A program made the position numbers and the translations under genes. Below are positions 27,440-36,092 of a DNA stretch of 64,000 nt, piece by piece. The number at the start of each line of letters is the position of its first letter. Position 1 is the stretch's first letter. Below the pieces are notes generated by a model. That model was not told the DNA's origin. It worked only from the letters and a program-made list of their open reading frames with translations, and did not search any database. The DNA is taken from assembly GCA_963746805.1 (NCBI GenBank), contig CAVVCQ010000005.1:1-64000 (forward strand). The letters are read 5' to 3'. Origin of the DNA: DATHTC01 sp963746805 (GTDB lineage Bacteria; Actinomycetota; Thermoleophilia; Gaiellales; Gaiellaceae).

Positions 27440-28737
27440 CCGGGCAGGTCCGGCAGGCCAGGGTCGAGGGGCGGGGGCGGGAGCTCCGGCACCGTCGGGA
27501 GCCGAGGTACCTCGACGGGAAGCGCAGGAGGCTTGACCGGCGGCAGTTGCGGCTCGGGCAGCGCGAGCGACGGCACCAGCGTGTCGACCGTGTCGTCCAA
27601 CTTTCCGACGGTCTCATCCACGGTGGAGACGACCGCGGTCAGCGGCTCCTGCGGTGCCACCGCGGTCGCAGGCGCGGCTTCGGACGCGGCTGCGGGCGCG
27701 GTCGTGACCGTCGTCGTCGCAGACGTCGCCGGCGTTGTGCCGGCGACCGGTGCCGACGTCGTCGGCGCGCTCGTGACGGCGGACGACGTCGTCGCTGCCG
27801 CCCGCGACCGGATCGCCGGAACCGCCTGGACACGAAAGGTCGCCCTTCCGGGATCCTCGGTCGGAACCACAGCGTTCGTCGGCGCCCTCTCGGGAAACGC
27901 GGCTGGGAGCGCGACAGTGAGGCCGACGGTCGACGACACGGCTCCGGCGGCGAGCAGCGTCAGGGCCTTCGCAACCGCGCCCGTGCCCGCCGCCGCGCCG
28001 CCTGCAGCGCCACCGCCGCCGACCAGTGACGCGAGCTGCCCGTGCAGCGGAAACGGCAGGAGCGTGCGCAGCGCATGACGCCGCGCCCGGCTCCGCCGTG
28101 CGAGCTGACGGCAGTCGGCGCAGCCGCGCAGGTGCGCGCGCAGCCCGGGCTTCTCGGTCTCCGGCAGCCGCCCGTCGAGCTCGAGCGACAGCGCCTGCTC
28201 GGCCGCGCCGCACGCGAGCGCGCCGTCGAGCTGCTCCCGCAGCGACCGGCGCGCGCGGAACAGCAGTGTCTCGACGGCGGACACGGTCAGCCGCAGGTCA
28301 CGCGCGATCTCGGAGTACGGGAGCCCCTCGAGCTCGCGCATGACGAGCGCCTGCCGCTGCGTCGGGACGAGCTCGTCGAGCGCCCGGCGGATCTCGGCGG
28401 GGCTCCACCGCGCAGGCTCCTCCTCGGGCGGCACGTCGATCGTCTCGTCGAAGCCGACCTCCTGGACGCGGCTCCGGCGCGACACGAACCGCCGGCACTC
28501 GTTGCGCGCGATCCGGAGGAGCCAGTGACGCGGCAGCCGCACCCGCTCGCCACGGAGCAGCGCGCCGTAGGCACGGACGAAGACCTGCTGGGTGACGTCC
28601 TCGGCGTCCGCCGGCTCGCCGAGCCTGCGGCGGCAGTAGCGCAGGATCTCGCCGCCGTAGCGGCGGTAGAAGGCAGCGCACGCCTCGTCGGCGCGCGCCG
28701 ACGGCTGGTCGACGGCAGGGACTGGGCGGGCCGCCAT
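27436..28737 (-). CDS. ECF sigma factor fused to zinc-finger anti-sigma, membrane helix and Pro-rich tail
   Basis: 433 residues, intact. Region 2 at about 15-85 (YRRYGGEILRYCRRRLGEPA; DAEDVTQQVFVRAYGALL), region 4 at about 110-165 (YSEIARDLRLTVSAVETLLF), zinc-finger HLRGCADCRQLARRSRARR at about 195-215, and a membrane helix (about 245-275, VAKALTLLAAGAVSSTVGLTV). A long Thr/Ala/Pro tail follows, ending in repeated proline motifs (EPQLPPVKPPALPVEVP). Domain order equals that of the frameshifted gene at 24829-26110. Predicted to be held at the membrane until a signal or proteolysis acts. Its stop overlaps that of the convergent MFS gene. Confidence 0.88.
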   Translation of the reverse strand: MAARPVPAVDQPSARADEACAAFYRRYGGEILRYCRRRLGEPADAEDVTQQVFVRAYGALLRGERVRLPRHWLLRIARNECRRFVSRRSRVQEVGFDETIDVPPEEEPARWSPAEIRRALDELVPTQRQALVMRELEGLPYSEIARDLRLTVSAVETLLFRARRSLREQLDGALACGAAEQALSLELDGRLPETEKPGLRAHLRGCADCRQLARRSRARRHALRTLLPFPLHGQLASLVGGGGAAGGAAAGTGAVAKALTLLAAGAVSSTVGLTVALPAAFPERAPTNAVVPTEDPGRATFRVQAVPAIRSRAAATTSSAVTSAPTTSAPVAGTTPATSATTTVTTAPAAASEAAPATAVAPQEPLTAVVSTVDETVGKLDDTVDTLVPSLALPEPQLPPVKPPALPVEVPRLPTVPELPPPPLDPGLPDLPG

Positions 28738-28752
28738 GCCAGTTGAACGCGC

Positions 28753-28784
28753 GAGCGCCGCGCCCGGGTACGGGCGCGGCGCTC
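28753..28784 (-). terminator. GC-rich terminator after the lpd operon
   Basis: GAGCGCCGCGCCCG-GGTA-CGGGCGCGGCGCTC: a perfect 14-bp stem with a 4-base loop, 11 bp after the lpd stop and just before the sigma gene. No U-run, as is common in very GC-rich actinobacteria. Confidence 0.7.
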
Positions 28785-28794
28785 GACGCAGCGG

Positions 28795-30201
28795 CTAGGC
28801 GCGCGCGGCGGCGCGCTTGCGGTTCGGCACGTGGATGGGGCGGCCGAGCGCGACGAGCCCGGCCTCCTTGATCGCCTCCGACAGCGTCGGGTGCGGCGCC
28901 ATCCCGTCCGCGACCGTCTCGACCGTGGCCTCGGCGTCGATCGCGACGACGCCGGCCTCGATCAGGTCGGTCACGTGCGGGCCGACCATGACGAGCCCGA
29001 GCAGCTCGCCGTACCGCGACTCGTGGATCGACTTCACCCAGCCGACCGTCTCGTTCTGCATCACCGCGCGGGCGTTCGCGACCCACGGGAACTGGCCGAC
29101 CTCGACGTCGTCCCCGTACTGCTCGCGCGCCTCCGCCTCGGTGAGGCCGACGCCGGCGATCTCCGGCTCGGTGTAGATCGGCCGCGGCACGGCGCGGTTG
29201 TTCACGACGGCCTCGTGCCCGCACGCGTTCTCGGCCGCGACCTCGCCTTCGCGGAATGCGGTGTGCGCGAGCTGCCAGTAGCCGGCGCAGTCGCCGACGG
29301 CGTAGATGTGCGGGACGGTCGTGCGGCGGTGCTCGTCCGCGGCGATGCCCTTGCGCGGGTCGAACTCGACGCCGACGTCCTCCAGCCCGAGGCCCTCGAC
29401 GAGCGGCCCGCGGCCCACGGCGACGAGCATGAGGTCGGCCTTGACGGTCTCGCCCTCGCCGAAGTGGACGACGAGCCTCGAGCCGTCGTCGTCGACACGC
29501 GTGCACTGCTTGCCGAGCTCGATCCGGATGCCACGCTTGCCGAACTGCTTCGCGAGCTCCTTCGCCGCGTCCTCGTCCTCGGACGGGATGAGCCGCGGGA
29601 GCATCTCGATCACCGTCACCTCGCTGCCGAAGCGCGCGAAGATCGAGGCGAACTCGACGCCGATGATCCCGCCGCCGAGGACGACGAGCCGCCGCGGCAC
29701 CTCCGTCTGCGCGAGCAGGCCGGTGGAGTCGACGCAGCGCGGCGAGTCGAGGCCGTCGATCGGCGGGCGGAGCGGGAACGAGCCGGTCGCGATGATCGCC
29801 TGGCGGAACGTGACGTCCTCCCCGCCCTCGACCGCGATCGTGTTCGCGTCCCGGAAGCGGCCGGTGCCCTTCACCCACTCGACCTTGTTCGCCTTGAACA
29901 GGCTCGCGACGCCGCCGGTCATCTGCGCGACGACCTGCGCCTTCCACTCGTTCGACGCGCCGAAGTCGAGCTGCGGCTCACCCACGCGGACGCCGAACTT
30001 CCCGAAGCTCTCGTGCGCCTCCTTGAGCGCGAACGCCGTCTGCACCCACGCCTTCGTGGGGATGCAGCCGACGCGCAGGCACGTGCCGCCGAGCTCCGGC
30101 TCCTTCTCGATGCACGCGACCGTCGCGCCCAGCTGGGCCGCACGGATCGCAGCGGTGTAGCCGCCGGGGCCTCCGCCCAGGACGGCGACGTCGACTTCCA
30201 T
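28795..30201 (-). CDS. lpdA: Dihydrolipoyl dehydrogenase (E3)
   Basis: 468 residues, the standard length. FAD site VLGGGPGGYTAAIRAAQLG, redox disulfide GGTCLRVGCIP (Cys41/Cys46), NAD site VVLGGGIIGVEFASIFARFG, second FAD motif YAVGDCAG, and the C-terminal active-site His-Glu region (APHPTLSEAIKEA). Reoxidises dihydrolipoamide of the E2 subunit with NAD. Last gene of the 2-oxoacid dehydrogenase operon; ATG has GAGGAG upstream. Confidence 0.95.
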   Translation of the reverse strand: MEVDVAVLGGGPGGYTAAIRAAQLGATVACIEKEPELGGTCLRVGCIPTKAWVQTAFALKEAHESFGKFGVRVGEPQLDFGASNEWKAQVVAQMTGGVASLFKANKVEWVKGTGRFRDANTIAVEGGEDVTFRQAIIATGSFPLRPPIDGLDSPRCVDSTGLLAQTEVPRRLVVLGGGIIGVEFASIFARFGSEVTVIEMLPRLIPSEDEDAAKELAKQFGKRGIRIELGKQCTRVDDDGSRLVVHFGEGETVKADLMLVAVGRGPLVEGLGLEDVGVEFDPRKGIAADEHRRTTVPHIYAVGDCAGYWQLAHTAFREGEVAAENACGHEAVVNNRAVPRPIYTEPEIAGVGLTEAEAREQYGDDVEVGQFPWVANARAVMQNETVGWVKSIHESRYGELLGLVMVGPHVTDLIEAGVVAIDAEATVETVADGMAPHPTLSEAIKEAGLVALGRPIHVPNRKRAAARA

Positions 30202-30211
30202 CGGTGTCTCC

Positions 30212-30685
30212 TCAGTCGGTTTCCGACGATGCTACGGCAGCTTGCATGACGACCGTCGAACCCTCGGTCCGCGCTTCGTCGAAGCCGAAGCGCTCGTACA
30301 GGCGGATGGCCGGATTGCCGCGGTCGACGGCCAGGGTGAGGCTCGCGTGGCCGTCCTCGCGCGCCCGCGCGAGCAGCGCCTCGAGCAGCTCGGCGCCGAT
30401 CCCGCGCCCCCGGCGGCTCGGCACGACGGCGATCGCGAGCTCCGGCGTGCGCTCGTCGATGAACCCGTAGCCCGGCTGGTCGTCGGTGAACAGCCGGTAC
30501 CAGGCCGCGCCGACCGGGAAGCCCTCGTCGAGCGCGATCACGCCGGCGTCGCCGGGCCGGCCCCAGTTGTAGACGTAGCGGTAGGTGGGCTCCTCCTCCG
30601 CCGAGCTGGCCTCACGCCAGTAGAAGGCGTGGTGGAGCATGTCCCGGAGAAAGCGGACGTCCTGCTGCCCCGCGCGGCGGATCAC
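30212..30685 (-). CDS. GNAT family N-acetyltransferase
   Basis: 157 residues. Acetyl-CoA binding motif A is VVPSRRGRGIGAELLEALL, followed by motif B VDRGNPAIRLYERFGFDEA. Substrate unknown. Its GTG start overlaps the upstream phosphotransferase stop (GTGA), within a dehydrogenase operon. The function may be modification of a small metabolite or protein; nothing in the sequence is specific. Confidence 0.87.
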   Translation of the reverse strand: MIRRAGQQDVRFLRDMLHHAFYWREASSAEEEPTYRYVYNWGRPGDAGVIALDEGFPVGAAWYRLFTDDQPGYGFIDERTPELAIAVVPSRRGRGIGAELLEALLARAREDGHASLTLAVDRGNPAIRLYERFGFDEARTEGSTVVMQAAVASSETD

Positions 30686-31560
30686 GCCGAGAGTCTAGGG
30701 TCGAGCTCGAGCTCGCGGGCGGCCCACGGAAGCGCGATCTCGGCCTGTCGCCGCTGGAACTCGCGCACCGTCGGCGCCGTCTCCGGCGGAGGCAGGCCGG
30801 CGCGCGACGCGAAGAAGCCGGCGATCAGCGCCGCGAGGCCGCGGCTGTCGGGGACGACCTCCCACGGCTCGGGCCCGCCCTCGAGCCGGAGGCTGGGAAG
30901 CCATGCCACGACGTCGAGCAGCGGGTTCCCCACGCAGGCCAGGTTCCAGTCGACGAGGACGACCCGGTCGCCGTCCACGCAGAGGTTGTCGCTGCGCACG
31001 TCGAGGTGGACGAGCGAACGGCCCGCGAGCTCCGCCGTCGCCGACGCGTGCGAGAGCACGGGCAGCGCCGTGTCGAGCCACGCCGCCGAGCAGAGGCCGG
31101 TCGACAGCAGCGGCCCCGGGTCGTCTGCCACGAGCGGCCACCCGTCGAGCCGCTCGCGCGCGTCCTCGAGGAGCGGGAGCCCCGGCGGCGGTTCGGCGGC
31201 GTGGACGGCGTCGAGCGTCCCTCTGACCGCGTCGACCAGCGCCCGCGACCACGGCGGCGGCCAGTGGGCGTCGGCGAGATCCTCGAGCACGAGCAAGGTG
31301 CAGCCGCCGGCGTCGCGCCAGCCGAGAAGCGTCGGGAGGAACGGCTGGCGCACGTGCGCATAGACGCGGTGCTCCGCGCGCAGCCAGGCCGCCGCGACGT
31401 CGTCGAGGGCGAGCTTGACGAAGCCCCGGCGGCCGTCCGCCAGCGCGACGCGCCACTTCGCCGTGTTCGTCCCGTAGCCGCCGCCCGCGACCGGCTCGGC
31501 CGAGACCACGGGGGCCTCGACCGCCGCGGCGACGTCAGTACCCGGAAAGCTCTTGCGCAA
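30682..31560 (-). CDS. Phosphotransferase of the aminoglycoside/choline kinase (APH) family
   Basis: 292 residues. Kinase-like fold with the Brenner catalytic motif LVHLDVRSDNL and the metal-binding VLVDWNLACVGNPLLDVV, plus an N-terminal nucleotide-binding lobe (YGTNTAKWRVALADG). The family covers antibiotic, homoserine, choline and sugar kinases; its position inside a metabolic operon argues for a metabolite kinase, not resistance. TTG start at 31560 overlaps the VOC gene by 26 bp. Confidence 0.82.
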   Translation of the reverse strand: MRKSFPGTDVAAAVEAPVVSAEPVAGGGYGTNTAKWRVALADGRRGFVKLALDDVAAAWLRAEHRVYAHVRQPFLPTLLGWRDAGGCTLLVLEDLADAHWPPPWSRALVDAVRGTLDAVHAAEPPPGLPLLEDARERLDGWPLVADDPGPLLSTGLCSAAWLDTALPVLSHASATAELAGRSLVHLDVRSDNLCVDGDRVVLVDWNLACVGNPLLDVVAWLPSLRLEGGPEPWEVVPDSRGLAALIAGFFASRAGLPPPETAPTVREFQRRQAEIALPWAARELELDPRLSA

Positions 31561-31873
31561 GCTGGATGCGGTTGCCGTCCGGGTCGAAGACGTCCAGGAG
31601 GCGCATCGCCCCGTGCAGCTCGAGCACGACGCCGACCTCGACGCCGGCGGCGTCGAGCCGCTCCCGCTCGGCCTTCACGTCCTCGACGTCCACGTGCGCG
31701 ACGCCGCCCTCCTCCGGCTCGCCCTCGGAGATCCCGATCTCCATCCGGTCGCGGCGCATGAGCGAGATCCGGGCGCCCGCGTCGAAGGACACCTCCTCGA
31801 ATCCGAGCTGCTCCCGATAGAACGTGCGCCCGCGATCGAGCTCGCGCACGCGGTACCAGACCGCAGGGGTCAC
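31535..31873 (-). CDS. VOC (glyoxalase/bleomycin-resistance) family protein
   Basis: 112 residues, one vicinal-oxygen-chelate unit: VRELDRGRTFYREQLGFEEV, then VAHVDVEDVKAERERL and the C-terminal strand LLDVFDPDGNRIQLAQE. Proteins of this size dimerise and bind a metal; activity is unknown. GTG at 31873 overlaps the E2 stop (GTGA), which fixes this start over a longer out-of-family extension. Confidence 0.82.
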   Translation of the reverse strand: MTPAVWYRVRELDRGRTFYREQLGFEEVSFDAGARISLMRRDRMEIGISEGEPEEGGVAHVDVEDVKAERERLDAAGVEVGVVLELHGAMRLLDVFDPDGNRIQLAQELSGY

Positions 31874-33132
31874 AGCGCGAGCGCGGGCTCCTCGAGGTAG
31901 GCCCGCAGCGTGCCGAGGAACTCGGAGGCGACGGCCCCGTCGAGCGCGCGGTGGTCGCACGTCAGCGTGAGCGTCATGAGCGGCAGGATCTCGAGGTCGC
32001 CGTCGCGGACGACCGGCTTCTCCTCGGTCGCGCCGACGGCGAGGATCGCGACCTGCGGCGGGTTGAGCACCGCCACGAACTGCTCCACGCCGAACATGCC
32101 GAGGTTGGACACCGTGAAGGTGCCGCCGTCGAGGTCCTCCTGCCGCAGCTTGGCGCTCCGCGCCCGCCCGACCACGTCCACGCGCGCCTGCGCGATCTCC
32201 TGGATCGTGCGGCGGTCGGCGTCGCGGATGACCGGGACGACGAGGCCGCGGTCGGTCGCGACGGCCATGCCGACGTGCGCGGCCGGGTGCAGCTGGATCG
32301 AGTCGCCGTGGAACGTGGCGTTCACCTCGCGGTGGCGCATGAGCGCGGCCGCGGACGCCTTCGTGAGGAGGTCCGACACGGTGGGCTTCGCCTCGCCGTC
32401 GCGGAGCCGCTCGACGAGCTGAGCCCGGACCGCGTTCGCTCGCGTCATGTCCGCGGACATCGAGATCTGGAACACCGGCGCCTGCCAGGCCTCGGTCATC
32501 CGGCGCGCGATCGTCTTGCGGATCGCGGTCAGCTCGACGACCTCGACCTCGCCCGCGGCGACTGCCGGCGCCGGCGCGGCGGGCGCGGGTTGCGCCTCGG
32601 CGCGCTCCACGTCCTCGGCGACGATCCGTCCCTCGGGCCCGGTGCCGCGCACCTGTGCGAGGTCGATCCCGCGCTCCCGGGCGATCCGTCGCGCGAGCGG
32701 CGAGGCCTTGACGCGGCCGTCCGTGCGCGACTCCGCCGCCGGGGCGGGCTGCGTCTCGGCCGCCCGCGCCGCCGCGGCGCGTCCCTCCTCCCGCTCGGGC
32801 TCCCGCGCCGGCGCCTCCGCCGGCCGCTCGGCCCCGGCCGGCGCCGCCTCGGCAGGCCCGGCGCCGTTGCCGGAGGACGACTCGGGCACGGCCTCGCCCT
32901 CCTGGCCGATGAACGCGACGGTGACCCCGACGGGCACCTCGCCCTCCTGCACCGCGATCTTCAGCAGGACGCCGTCGGCCTCGGCCTCGACCTCCTGCGT
33001 CACCTTCTCCGTGTCGACCTCGTAGAGCGGCTCGCCCTTCGCCACCTGCTCGCCCTCGGCCTTGAGCCAGCGGACGATCGTGCCGGACTCCATGCCCTGG
33101 CCCAGCCGCGGGAGCTTGACCTCGGTCGCCAC
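31870..33132 (-). CDS. Dihydrolipoamide acyltransferase (E2) of a 2-oxoacid dehydrogenase complex
   Basis: 420 residues. One N-terminal lipoyl domain with the lipoylated lysine in VDTEKVTQEV (Lys43), an Ala/Pro/Glu linker, a peripheral-subunit-binding domain at about 143-180 (VKASPLARRIARERGIDLAQ), and a catalytic domain ending with TCDHRALDGAVAS (His and Asp of the acyltransferase site). Transfers the acyl group from E1 to CoA. Substrate may be pyruvate, acetoin or branched-chain oxoacids; the E1 sequences lean to the pyruvate/acetoin type. Confidence 0.93.
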   Translation of the reverse strand: MATEVKLPRLGQGMESGTIVRWLKAEGEQVAKGEPLYEVDTEKVTQEVEAEADGVLLKIAVQEGEVPVGVTVAFIGQEGEAVPESSSGNGAGPAEAAPAGAERPAEAPAREPEREEGRAAAARAAETQPAPAAESRTDGRVKASPLARRIARERGIDLAQVRGTGPEGRIVAEDVERAEAQPAPAAPAPAVAAGEVEVVELTAIRKTIARRMTEAWQAPVFQISMSADMTRANAVRAQLVERLRDGEAKPTVSDLLTKASAAALMRHREVNATFHGDSIQLHPAAHVGMAVATDRGLVVPVIRDADRRTIQEIAQARVDVVGRARSAKLRQEDLDGGTFTVSNLGMFGVEQFVAVLNPPQVAILAVGATEEKPVVRDGDLEILPLMTLTLTCDHRALDGAVASEFLGTLRAYLEEPALAL

Positions 33133-33136
33133 AGCG

Positions 33137-34117
33137 CTACGCCTTTCCGACCGTGCGCTTGACCGCCGCGAGCACGTCCTCCACCTGCGGGACGACGTAC
33201 TGCTCCATCACCGGCGCGAACGCGAGCGGCGCGAACTTCGCCCCCACGCGCTCGATCGGCGCGTCGAGCCAGTCGAACGCCTCGTACTGGACGATCGCCG
33301 CCACCTCCGCGCCGAAGCCCATCCGCGTCACCGCCTCGTGCGCGGTCACGCAGCGGTTCGTCTTCTTCACCGAGGCGACGATGGTCTCGGTGTCGAGCGG
33401 CTGCAGCGTGCGCGGGTCGACGACCTCGACCGAGATCCCGTCCTTCTCCGCCTCGGCCGCGGCCTTGAGCGACTGGTGCACCATCGGCCCCGTCGCCACG
33501 ACGGTCACGTCCTCGCCTTCCCGGAGGACGCGCGCCTGGCCGAGCGGGATCGGCTCGATCTCGTCCGGCACCTCTTCCTTGATCCCGTACAGCAGGCGGT
33601 GCTCGAAGAAGACGACCGGGTTGTCGTCGTAGATCGCGCTCCAGAGGAGGCCGCGGACGTCGGTCGGCGTCGAGGCGTACACGACCTTCAGGCCGGGGAC
33701 GTGCACGAACCACGCCTCGAGCTGCTGCGCGTGCTGCGCACCCGGCGACCAGCCCGCGCCGCCCTGCGTCCGGATCGTGACCGGCACCTTCAGCTGGCCG
33801 CCCGACATCGTCCGGTGCTTCGCCGCCTGGTTGACGATCTGCTCCATCGAGACCGTCAGGAAGTCCTCGTACATGATCTCCACGACCGGGCGCATCCCCT
33901 GCATGGCCGCGCCGATGCCCGCGCCGGCGATGGCGATCTCGGAGATCGGGGTGTTGCGGACGCGGTCGGGGCCGAACTCGTCGAGCATCCCCTGCGTGAC
34001 GCCCATCGAGCCGCCCATCTCGGCGATGTCCTCGCCCATGATGAAGACGTCGTCGTCCTTGCGCATCGCCTGGGACAGCGCGTCGCGGACGGCCTCGCGG
34101 TAGCTCAGCTCAGGCAT
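33137..34117 (-). CDS. pdhB: 2-oxoacid dehydrogenase E1 beta subunit (pyruvate/acetoin type)
   Basis: 326 residues, the normal length. Transketolase-like pyrimidine domain (SYREAVRDALSQAMRKDD; MGEDIAEMGGSMGVTQG) and C-terminal domain (VEVVDPRTLQPLDTETIVAS). Forms the thiamine-diphosphate site with E1 alpha. ATG overlaps the E1 alpha stop by 8 bp (ATGCCTGA). Assignment to pyruvate rather than acetoin is inference. Confidence 0.9.
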   Translation of the reverse strand: MPELSYREAVRDALSQAMRKDDDVFIMGEDIAEMGGSMGVTQGMLDEFGPDRVRNTPISEIAIAGAGIGAAMQGMRPVVEIMYEDFLTVSMEQIVNQAAKHRTMSGGQLKVPVTIRTQGGAGWSPGAQHAQQLEAWFVHVPGLKVVYASTPTDVRGLLWSAIYDDNPVVFFEHRLLYGIKEEVPDEIEPIPLGQARVLREGEDVTVVATGPMVHQSLKAAAEAEKDGISVEVVDPRTLQPLDTETIVASVKKTNRCVTAHEAVTRMGFGAEVAAIVQYEAFDWLDAPIERVGAKFAPLAFAPVMEQYVVPQVEDVLAAVKRTVGKA

Positions 34118-35084
34118 AGACGTACTTCAGGGCGTCCTCGGGAGTCGGGTCCGTGGCCTCCTCCTTCGAGAACCGGACCGACTCCTCGACGATCTCCGTC
34201 ACCTCGGCGTCCATCGCCTCGAACTCGTCGTCCGGCATCCCGAGGGCGTCGCGAAGCTTCGCGATCGGGTCCTGCGAGCCGCGCAGCTCCTGCAGGTCGC
34301 CCTTGGGGCGGTAGACCTGCGGGTCGCCGATGTAGTGGCCGGCGAGGCGGTAGGTCTGCACGGCCAGGAACACCGGGCCCTTGCCGGAGCGCGCGTGCTC
34401 GAGCGCCTTCAGCGTCTGCTTGTAGACCTCCTCGACGTCCTGCCCGTCGACCTTCACGCAGTGCATCCCGTAGGCCTTGGCGCGATCGGCGATGTCCTTG
34501 ATCGGCATGTGCTGGGAGCGCGGAGTCGACTCGGCCCAGTCGTTGTTCTCGCAGACGAAGACGACCGGCAGCGTCCAGAGCTGCGCGAGGTTCATCGACT
34601 CGTGGAAGTGGCCGATGTTGGTGGCGCCGTCGCCGAAGAACGCGACGGCGACGCGGGGCTCGCCGCGGAGCTTGAACGCGAGTCCGGCGCCGGCGATCTG
34701 CGGCAGCCCGCCGCCGACGACGGCGTTCGCGCCGAGGTTCCCGCGCTCGATGTCGTACAGGTGCATCGAGCCGCCGAAGCCGCGCGAACAGCCCTCGTTC
34801 TTCCCGTAGAGCTCGGCCATCACCTCGTTCGGCGGGGTCCCGCGCGCAAGCGTGTGCCCGTGCGCGCGATGCGTCGAGGCGAACACGTCGACGTCCTCCA
34901 GCGCCTGGCACACCCCGACGGCGATCGCCTCCTGGCCGATCGCGACGTGGAGGAACCCCGGCAGCTCGCCCGCGCGGAAGCGGTCCTCGACCTTCTCCTC
35001 GAAGCGCCGGATGAGCAGCATCTCGCGCAGGAAGTCGCGCAGCGTCTCCTGGTTCACCGACCCTCGTTTCTCGACCTTGGCCAC
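34110..35084 (-). CDS. pdhA: 2-oxoacid dehydrogenase E1 alpha subunit (pyruvate/acetoin type)
   Basis: 324 residues from GTG 35084. Thiamine-diphosphate motif GDGATN (151-156) through CENN about 27 residues later; conserved loop CSRGFGGSMHLYD at about 99-111. It decarboxylates the 2-oxoacid and passes the acyl group to the E2 lipoyl arm. The GTG is chosen because TACACT lies 6 bases upstream, giving a leaderless mRNA; a longer in-frame reading into the divergent gene lacks conservation. First gene of the seven-gene unit. Confidence 0.92.
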   Translation of the reverse strand: MAKVEKRGSVNQETLRDFLREMLLIRRFEEKVEDRFRAGELPGFLHVAIGQEAIAVGVCQALEDVDVFASTHRAHGHTLARGTPPNEVMAELYGKNEGCSRGFGGSMHLYDIERGNLGANAVVGGGLPQIAGAGLAFKLRGEPRVAVAFFGDGATNIGHFHESMNLAQLWTLPVVFVCENNDWAESTPRSQHMPIKDIADRAKAYGMHCVKVDGQDVEEVYKQTLKALEHARSGKGPVFLAVQTYRLAGHYIGDPQVYRPKGDLQELRGSQDPIAKLRDALGMPDDEFEAMDAEVTEIVEESVRFSKEEATDPTPEDALKYVYA

Positions 35085-35090
35085 GGCCGC

Positions 35091-35096
35091 AGTGTA
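35091..35096 (-). promoter_or_regulatory. Leaderless -10 box TACACT for the E1-E2-E3 operon
   Basis: TACACT-GCGGCC-GTG on the minus strand, 6-base spacing, no ribosome site. Confidence 0.55.
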
Positions 35097-35107
35097 GAAC
35101 CACGCAG

Positions 35108-35113
35108 TAGAGT
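35108..35113 (+). promoter_or_regulatory. Leaderless -10 box TAGAGT
   Basis: TAGAGT is 9 bases before the ATG at 35123. It lies 12 bp from the divergent TACACT box, so the two promoters are back to back. Confidence 0.4.
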
Positions 35114-35122
35114 CCCGCGTCG

Positions 35123-35764
35123 ATGAGCCTGGTCGGACAGTGGCGTGCGATCGAGGACGAGCTCCCCGAGGGCTGGGGCGAGGCGCGGCTCTCGCTGGCC
35201 CTCTCCGACGACCGGCGCGGCCCGCGGTCCGCAACCCTGCTGGGCCCGCTCACGCCGGGCCGCTCCGGCGACACGTTCCGCTTCTCCGCGGTGCGGCACC
35301 GGGACGGCGCGTCGTCGGCGGCCGTGACGCGTGCGTTGACGCGGCTCGACGACGAGCGGATCGGCGGCGAGCTCTCGCTCGTCGCGACCGAGCTCGCCCG
35401 GGTCGTTGCGGCGGCACCGCGCACGACGGGCGCGGCGGCCTGGCAGGACGAGGTCGAGACGCTGCCGAGCGACTGGTCGGACGCGTGGGTCGAGGTGCGT
35501 TTCGAGTCCACCGACCTCGTCGAGTGGGCGGCGCTCCTGTGCGCCCCGCTCAACCCGGCCCGCACGCCGGACGGCTTCGGCTTCCGCTTCCGCACCGCGC
35601 GCCTCGCGGGCTACGGCGCCTCGCCCGAGATGGTCGCCCGCTGCTTCGAGCGCCTCGACGAGCAGGGTGTCGCGGTCAGGGTCGAGATCCTCCGCGCCCT
35701 GTCCGACACGGAGCACGTCCACACCCAGGGCCCGGTCTGGTACGTCGACGGGAAGGTCGTGTGA
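35123..35764 (+). CDS. Hypothetical protein with an internal duplication
   Basis: 213 residues, no known domain recognised. Two halves of about 100 residues resemble each other: LPEGWGEARLSLAL ... LLGPLTPGRSGDTFRFSAVR and LPSDWSDAWVEVRF ... LCAPLNPARTPDGFGFRFRT, each followed by a helix with LDDERI or LDEQGV. Probably two copies of one small alpha/beta fold. Codon use is typical of the genome. Co-transcribed with the next gene through a GTGA overlap. Confidence 0.75.
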   Translation: MSLVGQWRAIEDELPEGWGEARLSLALSDDRRGPRSATLLGPLTPGRSGDTFRFSAVRHRDGASSAAVTRALTRLDDERIGGELSLVATELARVVAAAPRTTGAAAWQDEVETLPSDWSDAWVEVRFESTDLVEWAALLCAPLNPARTPDGFGFRFRTARLAGYGASPEMVARCFERLDEQGVAVRVEILRALSDTEHVHTQGPVWYVDGKVV

Positions 35765-36042
35765 CCACCGACGCCGACCCGGTCTCCTACCTGCTGATCG
35801 AGCAGGGGTGGGACGTCGTGGGCTCGGACGGCAGCCGCGTGGGCGACGTCGAGGAGGTGCTGGCCGACCTCGACGCCGACATCTTCGACGGCCTCACCGT
35901 CAACCCGGGCCTCACGAAGACACCCCGCTACGTCCCGTCGGAGCGCGTGGCGCAGATCCTCGAGGGCCGTGTCGTGCTCGACGCGCACGCCGACGCGTTC
36001 GAGTCCGAGTTCCCGGAGTGGACCGGCACGCCGCCGGGCTGA
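35761..36042 (+). CDS. PRC-barrel-like small protein
   Basis: 93 residues. The pattern QGWDVVGSDGSRVGDVEEVL then DIFDGLTVNPG and YVPSERVAQI resembles PRC-barrel domains, small beta-barrels found in RNA-processing and stress proteins. GTG overlaps the preceding stop (GTGA). Confidence 0.7.
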   Translation: MTTDADPVSYLLIEQGWDVVGSDGSRVGDVEEVLADLDADIFDGLTVNPGLTKTPRYVPSERVAQILEGRVVLDAHADAFESEFPEWTGTPPG

Positions 36043-36092
36043 GCCGCACCCGGGCAGGTTTGCGTCGACTGGGCGTCGGCAAAGCTGGGGGC

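Noticed and set aside
30682..31560. Aminoglycoside resistance gene
   Set aside because: The APH fold is shared with many metabolite kinases, and the gene sits in a metabolic operon.
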